A model generated the notes under the pieces. It worked only from the letters and a program-made list of their open reading frames with translations, ran no database searches and was not told the origin of the DNA. From Flaviflexus huanghaiensis (GTDB lineage: Bacteria > Actinomycetota > Actinomycetes > Actinomycetales > Actinomycetaceae), in NCBI RefSeq assembly GCF_014118685.1, contig NZ_JACFAK010000004.1, positions 62,001 to 126,000 of the forward strand: DNA of 64,000 bases, given 5' to 3'. Numbering within the stretch: position 1 is the stretch's first letter; the number at the start of each line of letters is the position of its first letter. Positions 8,307-17,372 of this stretch are shown here, in pieces. Position numbers and translations under genes: made by a program.

Positions 8307-8671
8307 GGGTCTCGATGATGAGTCCGATTCGTGAAGCGTGAACATGTCGGTGCTCACCACTGCGGCGTGGGGAGCGGGCCAGATGTGGAAGGTCGATCAC
8401 GGAACGTCAAGGTGAGAGCTGATCCTATGCGGACCCCTCCAGCGAGTAATCCGCAATGGGTGGATGTGTCTGTCTCGTTTGTCAGGCAGTCCTGTGGGGC
8501 GGAGCTTCGGTACTGTCTGCGTGATCCAGGCGGCTATCTCACCAAACTACGGGGATGCTCGAGGAGATTTTGCGGATAAACGGGACGACGAGCACACGAA
8601 TACGGCTAGGTGCTGCATGCGTGCCGCTGGCGGGTACTCGGACTGAGTACGACGGACCTCGTTTCTACCGA
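8307..8671. other. Intergenic region with probable decayed IS481 fragments
   Basis: About 8405-8440 resembles the segment of the neighbouring IS at 7590-7625 (shared blocks AGCTGATCC and TGCGGACCCC), and about 8605-8632 resembles 6997-7024 (shared block AGGTGCTG). The two pieces are in a different order from the intact IS. No intact frame is present. The downstream end of the NAT gene faces this region. Confidence 0.35.
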
Positions 8672-9505
8672 TCAGTGTGAACGGAGTTCGCGAAGCCGCT
8701 CTTCCAGCGCGCGAGCAGTCGCGGTGTCGAGGGTTATCCCGAGGTCAGCGACGGCATCAATGACTTGTACGACTGTGAGATCTTCGCGCTCCGTCTCTCG
8801 GTTAGGCCGGCGGATCGTGCGACCACTGCTTGTGATCGTCACATGCCCCTCCTCAGTGAAGCGGCTGACAATGAGCATCGTCTGGAACGGGCCAGCACCG
8901 GCTAAAGTCGAGGTGACATGGTGGCCACTGCGGACATCGGCAGGAACAACCGGCAAGAGGTCGGTGACGTGCAGGATATTGTCATCTCGCCGTAGCACCC
9001 AATGCTCGATGCCTTCGTCTTTGACGATGCGGCGGATCTCGAGTGCGCCAAAGAACTCGTCGCGTCGCGCACAGTCCTCGCGGGGGATCGGGCCTGTCAG
9101 GGACAAGCCAAAGCCCGGGTCCATCATCCAGCGTCGCCCATCGAGCTCGACGTCAAGGGTCATGTGGGTGCGCTGGTTCTCGGGCGAGCGTACTCGGCCG
9201 AGCCGACGGCGCACTAAGAAACCGAGCCGTTCGAGGACGCCAGCCATGAGCTGAACGTGCTCGAAGCAGTAGCCCCCGCGACCCTCCCGCATCATGCGAC
9301 GGGCGACGGACTCTGGTTCCACGCCGGGATGTCTGCCGAGCAGCACGTCGAGGTTGCTGAAGGGGAAGGTCATGACATGGCCGAGGTGGATGCGCTCGAG
9401 GACATCCACACTGGGTTCGGTCGTCTCGACACCGATGAGCTCGAGGTAGAGGTCGGGATCGTAGGCGCCGATTCCCCAGTCGCTCATGTGCGGTGTGGCG
9501 GACAT
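8672..9505 (-). CDS. nat: Arylamine N-acetyltransferase
   Basis: A 277-residue cytosolic enzyme that transfers acetyl groups from acetyl-CoA (or other acyl-CoAs) to arylamines and hydrazines. The catalytic triad is visible: Cys80 in R-G-G-Y-C-F-E, His114 in T-H-M-T-L, and Asp129 in M-M-D-P-G-F-G. The spacing is normal for the family, and the length matches the usual 270-290 residues. The gene stands alone, and readthrough from it would enter the IS transposase on the same strand. The physiological substrate cannot be told from sequence. Confidence 0.95.
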   Translation of the reverse strand: MSATPHMSDWGIGAYDPDLYLELIGVETTEPSVDVLERIHLGHVMTFPFSNLDVLLGRHPGVEPESVARRMMREGRGGYCFEHVQLMAGVLERLGFLVRRRLGRVRSPENQRTHMTLDVELDGRRWMMDPGFGLSLTGPIPREDCARRDEFFGALEIRRIVKDEGIEHWVLRRDDNILHVTDLLPVVPADVRSGHHVTSTLAGAGPFQTMLIVSRFTEEGHVTITSSGRTIRRPNRETEREDLTVVQVIDAVADLGITLDTATARALEERLRELRSH

Positions 9506-10040
9506 GAGCGGTTCTCCTCCTTAGTCACAGCATGACGGGGCGGCCAAGACTGTGGTCACGGTGGGTATCGGGCCCGAGTTGGTCGGCCAGCCGCGCCACC
9601 GAACTGCCTATCATCCCCTCTTCAGAGTGTAGGGTAGCTCGCTCTAACGGGGCGGCCGCGGGTATCGCCGGATCCGGAAAATGAGGGGCGGCAGGACGGC
9701 AGTATGAACATGGCCTCCTCCTCATCCCTGATACCGTGACGATGGGGCAGCGCCCGATAGCTAAAGCCGCTACGCAAGGGCCGATACTCGGCGCGACAGG
9801 GGCCGTTTGTGGAAAGTATTGCCTCTACGCAGGCTGAATGACGTCGCGACCGAGCGACGACGCTTGTCACGGGCGTAGCTTCCTCGCACGGGTTGTCATC
9901 CCTCTCGTCGAACCCGGCAAGCAGGGCGAGCTCCCTTTCGATTTCATCAAGGCTTTGAGGACTCCTCCAGCTCGAGACCCATCGTCAGACCGCCGCACTT
10001 GTCTCCGCTAGGTGGCTGCTAGGGGTTGCCCCTCAGCGAT
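9506..10040. other. Intergenic region, no supported gene
   Basis: A 535-bp gap between nat and the ABC permease. On the minus strand an open frame passes through about 9622-9970 and reads S-L-D-E-I-E-R-E-L-A-L-L-A-G-F-D-E at its upstream part, but it lacks a good start and matches no family I know. It may be a decayed gene. Confidence 0.35.
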
Positions 10041-11426
10041 TTAGTCGTTGCGCCGATAGTCAGAGGTGAGGATCCTTGTTTCGATCGGTTGCGATGCGCT
10101 CGCGGCGACGAGACACAGGATCAGGCCGAAAATCACAGTGCCAATGAGGACCGGTATCCTCGTGAACTCGAAGCTCAGGTCCGGTGTGTTGGCGACCATC
10201 GCCTGCATCGTGAGGAACCCGAGCGGGATGACGATACCGAACGTCACCGTGACGGGCAGAAGGACTTGACCATGGCGCGCGCGATTGAGCACGCTGCGCG
10301 GGGTCCCCATCCTCGAGAGCGCAACGGTCTGATCGGCCCGGTCAACCGCGAATGCGGCCTGGTTGATAAGGGTGGACGTCGCGGCGACGATAAGGCCGAT
10401 GACAAGTGTGACCAGAGCGCCCGTTCCGATGTCCTTCAGCTGAAGATTAGTCAGAGGGTCGTCGGGCACCTCCGGAATGCCTGACACGAATGCTGCGATA
10501 AACCCGATGAAAGCCAGTGCGGAGATGTTTCGCCACGCATCGCGGGGCTGGGAGATGAGCCGACGTGACGCCAACAGGGTTGAGGGGCTCGACGCTCGAG
10601 TGAACGGCCGCGCGACAAGCTGGATGATCCAGGGACCGATGAGATTGACGGTGAAGAGGATGACAATAAGCATCCCGGAGATTGTCGCGATGAGAATCGC
10701 ATCCGATTCGCGCAGATTGAACGCTCGGGACACGACGATAAAGGCCACGACGGCGGCAACAAACGCGATAACTCGCCAGAACTTGAGGGCTTTCGGTGTC
10801 TCTCGGTGGGCGACACCGAGGGGGCTGATGACAACCCGTTGTAAACCGATCGCCGTTGACAATCCGGACAGGGCAACGATGAGAACGATGACGGCGCCGT
10901 TGGCCCAGAGGGGTCCAACCATCTCCCCGGACGAGAGCGGTTGACCTTGGAAGGACACAAACTGCCACAAGGGCAGGCTGAGCAGGAACAGCATCGTTCC
11001 CAGCGCAGCGCCAGCAAGAGTGAGGACGATAGATTCGATCACTGACATGAGGACGACTTCGCCGCCAGTCATGCCGATGAGGCGAAGCGACGCGAGTCGA
11101 CGGGCTCGGCCCGACGCACCGAGCCGCGCCGCGCCGCCTCCGAGACCAAAGATCGGTACGACAAGGATTGCAGAGGCGACGGCAGCAAGATAAACATACG
11201 TCTCGGCAAACTCCCTCGCGGTCCTGTTACCGTACTCGCTGAGGGTCGCGACATCGACGAGCGCCTGCGGTGGGCTGGCCATCCGGTCGACAAACATGCT
11301 CGTCCCGCCAGTGACGGTGAGTGCGAGCAAGGTCGTGACAGCGAAGGCGGTGACAGCGAGAACATCGAGTCCAGAGCGGTTGGTCTTGATCCGCGACAGC
11401 GCAAGTCGCGAGGACAGTGCGATCAT
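10041..11426 (-). CDS. FtsX-like ABC transporter permease
   Basis: A 461-residue polytopic membrane protein with an N-terminal membrane segment at about 20-45, a block of helices around 85-205, and further pairs around 220-275, 300-360 and 390-445. The layout is that of an FtsX/MacB-type permease without the usual large periplasmic domain. Its ATG overlaps the stop of the ATPase gene (ATGA at 11423-11426), so the two are translated together. Members of this group export lipoproteins, peptides or antimicrobials, or act as sensors of envelope stress. The divergent NarL-type two-component genes next door support an envelope-stress or peptide-resistance role, by inference. Confidence 0.85.
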   Translation of the reverse strand: MIALSSRLALSRIKTNRSGLDVLAVTAFAVTTLLALTVTGGTSMFVDRMASPPQALVDVATLSEYGNRTAREFAETYVYLAAVASAILVVPIFGLGGGAARLGASGRARRLASLRLIGMTGGEVVLMSVIESIVLTLAGAALGTMLFLLSLPLWQFVSFQGQPLSSGEMVGPLWANGAVIVLIVALSGLSTAIGLQRVVISPLGVAHRETPKALKFWRVIAFVAAVVAFIVVSRAFNLRESDAILIATISGMLIVILFTVNLIGPWIIQLVARPFTRASSPSTLLASRRLISQPRDAWRNISALAFIGFIAAFVSGIPEVPDDPLTNLQLKDIGTGALVTLVIGLIVAATSTLINQAAFAVDRADQTVALSRMGTPRSVLNRARHGQVLLPVTVTFGIVIPLGFLTMQAMVANTPDLSFEFTRIPVLIGTVIFGLILCLVAASASQPIETRILTSDYRRND

Positions 11427-12109
11427 TGGCCCACACCCAGCTTCCGATCATCGTGGACAACCGCGTCCCTGATCTCAACGAGCCGGTTGCACCACTTCGC
11501 GACCTCCATATCGTGCGTGACGACGATGAGAGATGCGCCCGACATGCGGCAGACCGTCGTGAGGATCTGCATGACCTCATGGCCGGTCGCCTGATCGAGG
11601 GCGCCCGTCGGCTCATCTGCGAAAACAACGGCCGGGTGATGAACGAGGGAGCGGGCGATGGCGACCCGCTGGGCCTGTCCACCCGACATCTCGCCAGGCT
11701 TCCTCGACTCCATTCCCGACAGTCCGAGGCGGTCAAGCCACCGCGTGGCCTCTCGGAGAGCTTTCGACCGCTTCCACCCGGCGAGGAGCAGTGGGAAGGC
11801 GACATTCTCAGCCGCGCTAAGTTCATCGACAAGCTGTCCGTCCTGGAAAACGAAGCCGAACCGCTCCCGTCGCAGACGGGACCGGGCGCTGTCACGAAGC
11901 CCAGTGATGTCCACCGGTCGCAGCCAGACCGTTCCCGAATCTGGGCGCAAGATTCCGGAAAGGACATGGAGGAGAGTGGACTTTCCTGAACCGGACGGAC
12001 CCATGATCGCCACGGACTCACCGGGCTCGACAGTGATCGAGACATCGGCGAGCGCGCTCACCGGGCCATATGTCTTGACGAGGTGCGTCGACCTCAAAGT
12101 TTCTTTCAT
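11423..12109 (-). CDS. ABC transporter ATPase, LolD/MacB type
   Basis: A 228-residue ATPase with Walker A G-P-S-G-S-G-K-S-T (about residues 38-46), Q-loop F-V-F-Q-D-G-Q-L, signature M-S-G-G-Q-A-Q-R, Walker B V-V-F-A-D-E-P-T-G-A-L-D and switch His in V-V-T-H-D. It drives the FtsX-like permease encoded directly downstream with a 4-bp overlap. I prefer ATG 12109; an in-frame GTG lies two codons upstream. It is divergent from the histidine kinase gene with about 108 bp between starts, a shared control region. Confidence 0.93.
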   Translation of the reverse strand: MKETLRSTHLVKTYGPVSALADVSITVEPGESVAIMGPSGSGKSTLLHVLSGILRPDSGTVWLRPVDITGLRDSARSRLRRERFGFVFQDGQLVDELSAAENVAFPLLLAGWKRSKALREATRWLDRLGLSGMESRKPGEMSGGQAQRVAIARSLVHHPAVVFADEPTGALDQATGHEVMQILTTVCRMSGASLIVVTHDMEVAKWCNRLVEIRDAVVHDDRKLGVGQ

Positions 12110-12217
12110 GGCCACAATTCCACTCGCACGTCACGCTGGGCACCATCCACCTGCATCCCGAACCGGAGTGGACCTAGCTCTACTCCCGTTGGGGCGGGGC
12201 CCTATTAGGATAGGGCT

Positions 12218-13033
12218 ATGCGCGCCAGTCCACTCAATATCGCCATTGCCCTTGGTGTGCTCGGCATCATTGCAGCCCAGATCTTGTTCGGCCAACCCTA
12301 CGCGGCGCTCTTCATCGCGTTCGCCGTCGTTCTCACTCTCGGCCTGCAGAGAGGCCAGGAACGAGAGCAGCCACGACCAGTCGAAGACCCGGCCGAATTG
12401 CGGCGCTCGCGGAGGGAGATCGTCGGCGCGTTCGAGATCGAGCGCCGGCGCATCGAGCGTGACTTGCATGACGGGGCTCAGCAGTACCTCGTGGCGGCGA
12501 CGATGAAGATGGGTGAGGCATCGCTGGCGCTCGACCCCCACAGTCCTGAGGCTCACATGTTGAGTGCGGCGCAAGAGGATGCGGGGCGGGCGATGAAAGC
12601 GCTACGGGAAACCGTCCATGGCATCCACCCGCAGGTCCTCACGGACATGGGACTGGAGGCCGCAGTCCGAGACCTGGCCGGGCGCTTCGACGGAGTCGAG
12701 GTCCGCTGCCCCTACCGGCTCCCATCCCTTCCCTCCGGCATCACCGCGTCCGGGTACTTCTTCGTTTCCGAAGCTTTAACGAACGCGACGAAATACGGTG
12801 GCCCTGCCGTCGTGCTTCTTGCAGCGGACAGTTCTCTTCACATCACCGTCACCGATCGCGGCCCCGGCGGTGCTGTCATTCGACCCGGGCATGGGCTGTC
12901 GGGCATGAGAGAGCGGCTCGCAGCATTCGGCGGCAGCCTCGATGTCTCAAGCCCGCAGGGTGGGCCCACCGAGTTGCGGGCACGCATGCCACTCCTGCTC
13001 AACGTCGGGGAATCGGGGTATGTGTGCGACTGA
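12218..13033 (+). CDS. Two-component sensor histidine kinase, NarL partner type
   Basis: A 271-residue kinase with one or two short N-terminal membrane segments (about residues 5-42) and no sizeable sensor domain. The HisKA_3 dimerisation helix has the phospho-acceptor His84 in R-D-L-H-D-G-A-Q-Q. The C-terminal ATPase domain has the N-A-T-K-Y block and the H-G-L-S-G-M-R-E-R lid. With so little outside the membrane, it may sense within the membrane or through the adjacent ABC transporter. A TAGGAT −10-like hexamer lies only ~7 bp before the ATG and no Shine-Dalgarno is seen, suggesting a leaderless transcript. It overlaps the response regulator by 10 bp. Confidence 0.92.
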   Translation: MRASPLNIAIALGVLGIIAAQILFGQPYAALFIAFAVVLTLGLQRGQEREQPRPVEDPAELRRSRREIVGAFEIERRRIERDLHDGAQQYLVAATMKMGEASLALDPHSPEAHMLSAAQEDAGRAMKALRETVHGIHPQVLTDMGLEAAVRDLAGRFDGVEVRCPYRLPSLPSGITASGYFFVSEALTNATKYGGPAVVLLAADSSLHITVTDRGPGGAVIRPGHGLSGMRERLAAFGGSLDVSSPQGGPTELRARMPLLLNVGESGYVCD

Positions 13034-13680
13034 TCATCGCTGACGACTCCGCGCTCCTGCGGGAGGGCCTCATCGGCCTCGTGGAACGGCAGGGCCACAA
13101 CGTTCTCGCATCTGCAGAGGATGCTCCTGGGCTCATCGACGCTGTCCGGGCGGCGGTGACCGAGGGTGTCACTCCTGATGTCGTGATCGCGGATGTGAGG
13201 ATGCCGCCGGGAATGGCGGCGGACGGTCTCGATGCTGCGGTCAGGCTTCGCGACGAGTATCCGAACCTTGGAATCATGATCCTCTCCCAGTACGTGGCCC
13301 CGGCCTATGCGTCGCGGTTCTTGGGCCGGGCTACCGGCGGGTTTGGGTATTTGCTCAAGGACCGGGTGGCGAAGGTCGGAGACTTCCTGCGCTCGCTCTC
13401 CGTTGTCGCCGCGGGCGGCATCGTCATTGATCCTGAGGTCGCCTCCCAGCTGGCCCGGGCCCGCTCTGGACCGTTGGACTCGCTCACTCCGAGGGAGCGG
13501 GAAGTTCTCGCGCTCATGGCGGAGGGACTATCGAACACGCAGATCGCGGAGCAGCTTCACCTCTCGGCGGGTGCTGTCTCCAAGTATGTTGCCGCCGTCT
13601 TCCTCAAGCTGGGACTGCCGGTCGGTGAGGAAAACCGTCGCGTCCGAGCCGTCCTCACCTATCTCACCGCGAATGGGTGA
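13024..13680 (+). CDS. NarL/FixJ family response regulator
   Basis: A 218-residue regulator. The receiver domain has the acidic pair D-D at 7-8, phospho-acceptor Asp57 in V-I-A-D-V-R-M-P-P-G, and the conserved lysine in L-L-K-D-R-V. The C-terminal LuxR-type helix-turn-helix starts at L-T-P-R-E-R-E-V-L and includes S-N-T-Q-I-A-E-Q-L. GTG start at 13024, overlapping the kinase gene by 10 bp, so it is the cognate partner. A likely target is the divergent ABC transporter operon. Confidence 0.95.
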   Translation: MRLIIADDSALLREGLIGLVERQGHNVLASAEDAPGLIDAVRAAVTEGVTPDVVIADVRMPPGMAADGLDAAVRLRDEYPNLGIMILSQYVAPAYASRFLGRATGGFGYLLKDRVAKVGDFLRSLSVVAAGGIVIDPEVASQLARARSGPLDSLTPREREVLALMAEGLSNTQIAEQLHLSAGAVSKYVAAVFLKLGLPVGEENRRVRAVLTYLTANG

Positions 13681-13683
13681 GTG

Positions 13684-14865
13684 TCAGTCGTCGATGTCAG
13701 GCAGATGCCAGATCGGGACACCGTCGAGGCTCACGGCAGCTGACTCGGTCGTGAGGTCGAGGCTGACTGCCAGCTCACGTTCGGCACCAGTGACGCGATA
13801 GGTCATGGTCGTGTTGCTGAGGTTTGCCGTCTCCATCTGGGCAGTCTGTAGCCACTCATGCTCCCTGCGCAGATTCGTTCCCCAGCGGTAGACGTTGAGG
13901 ATCTGTGAAGAGGAGGGATCGATGGCGTCGGATGGGTGCGCCGGTAACTCGGGCCGGAGGGGGTCATCCGCAGCAAAGCCATCGGCCTTCGTGCCCAGCC
14001 AGCCGAACTCGTCACCGGCGTAAACCGAAGGGATGCCGGGAAGCGTGAAGAGCAGGACCGCTGCCATTGCAGCCCTGCGTCGCCCAAGCGTCGATGTAAT
14101 CCGCTCAACGTCGTGATTGCCGATGAAGGTGTTCGGCGTGAACGACTCGAGGAGCTGCGAATGGCGTTGCAGTGTCCATTCGAGCTCGAAGAAGTTCTCG
14201 TCCTTGAGGCTCGACCAGATTGCTTTCCACAGCTCGTACTGGGTGACCGAATCGAGCCTGTCCGGGCCGGTGAAGCGTGGATAATCGCCGTGAATAACCT
14301 CCCCTAGGAACCACGCGTCGGGGAATGCCTCCTTCACGGGAGGGACGATCTGTTCCCAGACAGACGGGTCCATGCGGTACGCCGCGTCCATGCGCCATCC
14401 CGTGGCGCCGCGCTCAAGCCAGTGCAGGAGGGTGTCGATAATGTAATCGATGACGGCGGGGTCAGAATGGTCGAGCTCGAGGAGCGATCCGTGCCCCTCA
14501 AACAGCCTGGGTGAACCATCGGCGTTCCTCGCCACATGATCGTCGAGCGCATGACCCTTCGCCACGTGGTTGAACACCCCGTCGAGGACGATGCCCATGC
14601 CAAGTTCTCCCGCGGCCGCGACGAGATCGTCGAAGTCCGCCTCCGTTCCGAGCCGCGGATCGATAGTTCGATGGTCAAGAGTGTCGTAGCCGTGAGTGAC
14701 CGAGGTGAAGATCGGTCCGAGCAAGAGGGCATCAGACAGGCCTGCCGCATGGTCGAGCCATGGCATAAGCCGCTGCAAGCGGTGTTCACCGGTTTCGGGG
14801 TCTGACCAGTCGCGAATTGGTGCTGCCGTGGCACCTAGGGGATACACCTGCCATAGAATGTTCAT
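13684..14865 (-). CDS. Alpha-amylase family (GH13) glycoside hydrolase
   Basis: A 393-residue cytoplasmic GH13 enzyme (no signal peptide). Conserved regions are visible: D-G-V-F-N-H at 95-100, G-W-R-M-D-A with nucleophile Asp160, F-L-G-E-V with acid/base Glu189, and G-N-H-D with His251/Asp252. A short C-terminal beta domain follows. ATG 14865 gives the family N-terminus (N-I-L-W-Q-V-Y-P-L-G); an upstream in-frame TTG at 14892 is less likely. The enzyme is small for GH13, and the specificity (maltodextrin, isomaltose or another alpha-glucoside) cannot be read directly. It ends 3 bp from the response regulator gene, convergently. Confidence 0.88.
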   Translation of the reverse strand: MNILWQVYPLGATAAPIRDWSDPETGEHRLQRLMPWLDHAAGLSDALLLGPIFTSVTHGYDTLDHRTIDPRLGTEADFDDLVAAAGELGMGIVLDGVFNHVAKGHALDDHVARNADGSPRLFEGHGSLLELDHSDPAVIDYIIDTLLHWLERGATGWRMDAAYRMDPSVWEQIVPPVKEAFPDAWFLGEVIHGDYPRFTGPDRLDSVTQYELWKAIWSSLKDENFFELEWTLQRHSQLLESFTPNTFIGNHDVERITSTLGRRRAAMAAVLLFTLPGIPSVYAGDEFGWLGTKADGFAADDPLRPELPAHPSDAIDPSSSQILNVYRWGTNLRREHEWLQTAQMETANLSNTTMTYRVTGAERELAVSLDLTTESAAVSLDGVPIWHLPDIDD

Positions 14866-14985
14866 ACCCCATCTTCGCCCATTCGCTACCAACCGTAAAG
14901 AAGACGCTGACGGCCTAGGCGTTGAGGAGCTCGTGCCCTAGACTGTCCGCGGAAGTAATGTCGTCTAGGACAGGCAGGTCAGGTC

Positions 14986-15561
14986 GTGATTTCGAGCAGG
15001 GCCGCGGCCCTCGTAGCCGTTGGCCTCCTTATCGCCGCGTGCGGTGCCGAACCCGAGCCAGACGGGGCGGAGGGAACCGTCGTCATGAGTAGTGCGACGT
15101 CCGACGAGATGGAGGACAGGGCGGCTGCCTCTCAGCAGACGGTCGAGGTCACTGTCCCTGAGGATTGGTATGACGTTGAGCCCCGCGAGGGTTTTGAATA
15201 CCAGTACCTGTGGGACGGCAATGACTGGGACGATGTCCTCGCCCAGAATTTTGAGTCAGAACCCTACACGTTCACCGCGGAATTCTTTGTCGACCTCCTG
15301 AAGCCTGCCTTCGAGACGAAGTCGACCATCGCAGTGCGGGACGAGACTGCTGACGTCGCTGGATATCCGGCGATCATCATCGACATCGTCTACAACTCTG
15401 GCTCTTTCACATCCTTCACCTACGTCGACGTCGACGGGCAACTGTGGGAGTTTACCGCCAACTCACTGACCCCAGAGGGGCTTAGTCGTGGCGAAGAGAT
15501 CAATGCGTCAGCGGAGTTCGGCATAGATTCTCGGAGTATGCAGCCGTCAGAAGATGGCTGA
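14986..15561 (+). CDS. Putative lipoprotein of unknown function
   Basis: A 191-residue exported protein. The N-terminus has a hydrophobic stretch and a lipobox L-I-A-A-C (Cys at about residue 19), so it should be lipid-anchored outside the cytoplasmic membrane. After an acidic linker, a compact domain contains D-W-Y-D-V-E-P-R-E-G-F-E-Y-Q and N-S-G-S-F-T-S-F-T-Y-V-D. I do not recognise the family. GTG start at 14986. It is monocistronic, divergent from the GH13 gene. Confidence 0.75.
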   Translation: MISSRAAALVAVGLLIAACGAEPEPDGAEGTVVMSSATSDEMEDRAAASQQTVEVTVPEDWYDVEPREGFEYQYLWDGNDWDDVLAQNFESEPYTFTAEFFVDLLKPAFETKSTIAVRDETADVAGYPAIIIDIVYNSGSFTSFTYVDVDGQLWEFTANSLTPEGLSRGEEINASAEFGIDSRSMQPSEDG

Positions 15562-15595
15562 GGATGGTCCTCACGCCAGGCTGGCGACGGCTACG

Positions 15596-16096
15596 TCAGA
15601 GCGCGTTCTTCCACACGTCGAGTGCATCATCTGAGAACAGGACGACCCTCGCGAGAGTAACCGGTCCGGTGTACGAGGACAGAGCCGCGAGACCGATGGT
15701 AGCGACCTCAGCCATGTCCCATCCGTAAACCCCGGCGGAGAGGGCGGGGAAGGCGATCGATTTGGCGCCAATAATCTCGGCCGCTCGTAGACTTTCTGTG
15801 AAGCACGAGCGGAGTAAAGCAGGGTCAGTCTCGCCAGCGTTTCTATTGGGGCCGACCGTGTGGATGATCCACTGCGCCGGCATCTCAAAGCCGGGCGTCG
15901 CGACCGCCCTGCCAACGGGAAGGCCATCCACCCAGAGTTCTCGAAGTCCGCGGCAGGCGGTGGACAGATCCGGGCCGGCCGCGCGATGAATTGCGCCATC
16001 GACTCCGCCGCCGCCCATAAGCGATGAATTGGCGGCATTGACGACGGCGTCGACTCGCTCGTTCGTGATATCCCCGCTCGTGAGTTCGATCTTCAT
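15596..16096 (-). CDS. Macrodomain protein, probable O-acetyl-ADP-ribose deacetylase
   Basis: A 166-residue single macrodomain of the YmdB type, which hydrolyses O-acetyl-ADP-ribose or removes ADP-ribose from proteins. Visible motifs are G-D-I-T, the V-N-A-A-N-S-S-L-M-G-G-G-G-V-D-G-A-I-H-R-A-A-G nucleotide-binding block (about residues 18-41), G-R-A-V-A-T-P-G-F, I-H-T-V-G-P and A-F-P-A-L-S-A-G-V-Y-G-W. All catalytic-loop elements are present. It is a single gene with a plausible ATG, with no toxin partner next to it. Confidence 0.94.
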   Translation of the reverse strand: MKIELTSGDITNERVDAVVNAANSSLMGGGGVDGAIHRAAGPDLSTACRGLRELWVDGLPVGRAVATPGFEMPAQWIIHTVGPNRNAGETDPALLRSCFTESLRAAEIIGAKSIAFPALSAGVYGWDMAEVATIGLAALSSYTGPVTLARVVLFSDDALDVWKNAL

Positions 16097-16274
16097 GGGC
16101 CAACCCTAGCTACTGGCGAGGCCCGCTGGAATAGGCGGCGGATAAGAGGGGAAGAGCCCCGCGATAACGTGATCCTTACACGCCGGGAACGGCGGCGAGA
16201 CTGCCGGGCCATGCCAGGTGTCGAGAGGGCCATACCGTCGCATGAGCTTCAGGTCAGGAACGGAGGACCTGCTG

Positions 16275-17330
16275 TCAGGACACCTTCTTTGGGCGGGGCC
16301 ACGGGAGTTCAAAGAACAGCCACTTGAGGGGCGGAATACGGTTTGCGAGATGAACGGTCACGGCGGGAATGACCAACGCGACCGCCATCATGATCACAAA
16401 TTGCCCGGCCGCACCGGTGTTGACATGAGCACTGAACGACCACGCGTAAATGAGGAGGAGTGGGTAGTGCATGACGTAGAAGTAGAGCGAATTCCGGCCA
16501 ATGAACTCGATCGGCTTCGTCCATGCCGATGAGGTGATGGCGGGCGCGAAGCCCAGAATGAGGCCGATGAAGGCGAGCGGACCCCAGATGAACTCGAGCC
16601 GATAGCGCACGGGTGCGATTCCGGTGACGTAGATGTAGGCGGGCACGATGAACATGACGAGCAAGACGATCGCGACAGACGGCTTGCGGCAGAAGTTCGT
16701 GATCGCCTCCCGGTACTGCATGGCAACCGCACCGAGGAAGAAGAACGTCATAAGGTTCGCAAAGCGGAGTTCCGTTGTGCCTGCGACGAAGTTGGCCATG
16801 AGCTGGGTTGCACTGATCGTGAGGCCAAGGACTGCGCCCGACCATAGTGGCAACCGCAGCCACCTCAGCACCTGGGCGATGAGGTAATAGAAGAACAGGT
16901 TCCTTAGATACCACAGTGGCGTCTGATTAGGATTCTCAGGCCACACGATGCTCATCGGGATCGTGGAGAGGGTTCCGTCATCCCGGTATAGCCAGAGAAC
17001 GACAACGAAGACGGCGATCCATACCGCGTAGGGCCATGCCAGTTTGGTGAACTTCCCAGGTAGAAAACTTCGCCAGCCTCTCGCGATAGAGCGGGGCACG
17101 AGCATCCCGGAGAGGAACATGAGCAAAGGCATGCGAATGAGAACGAGCACCTTGTTGGTGACGACCATCCACTCGGCGCTGGAGAAAACCTGCTCAACGC
17201 GACCGATAGCTTCCGTGTGGCCATAGATGACCGCGATGATGGCGAGGCCGCGCACCACGTCCATCCAGATGGCGCGTCGCGATACATGCGTTGCTGGTTC
17301 AGTAAGTTGAGCGGTCGTCACGATGGCCAC
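16275..17330 (-). CDS. Acyltransferase family 3 membrane protein
   Basis: A 351-residue integral membrane acyltransferase of the OafA/OpgC/fucose O-acetylase group. About ten hydrophobic segments run through the protein. The N-terminus has R-A-I-W-M-D-V-V-R-G-L-A-I-I-A-V-I-Y-G-H, the W-M-D-x-x-R-G-x-A-I block that opens this family, with the catalytic-type His in Y-G-H. These enzymes acetylate surface glycans or peptidoglycan from the cytoplasm outward; the acceptor is unknown here. No glycan-synthesis gene is adjacent. Confidence 0.85.
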   Translation of the reverse strand: MAIVTTAQLTEPATHVSRRAIWMDVVRGLAIIAVIYGHTEAIGRVEQVFSSAEWMVVTNKVLVLIRMPLLMFLSGMLVPRSIARGWRSFLPGKFTKLAWPYAVWIAVFVVVLWLYRDDGTLSTIPMSIVWPENPNQTPLWYLRNLFFYYLIAQVLRWLRLPLWSGAVLGLTISATQLMANFVAGTTELRFANLMTFFFLGAVAMQYREAITNFCRKPSVAIVLLVMFIVPAYIYVTGIAPVRYRLEFIWGPLAFIGLILGFAPAITSSAWTKPIEFIGRNSLYFYVMHYPLLLIYAWSFSAHVNTGAAGQFVIMMAVALVIPAVTVHLANRIPPLKWLFFELPWPRPKKVS

Positions 17331-17372
17331 GCTACCAGCGGTTTTGGGATGCTGATAGGAGGTGAGAGCCGG

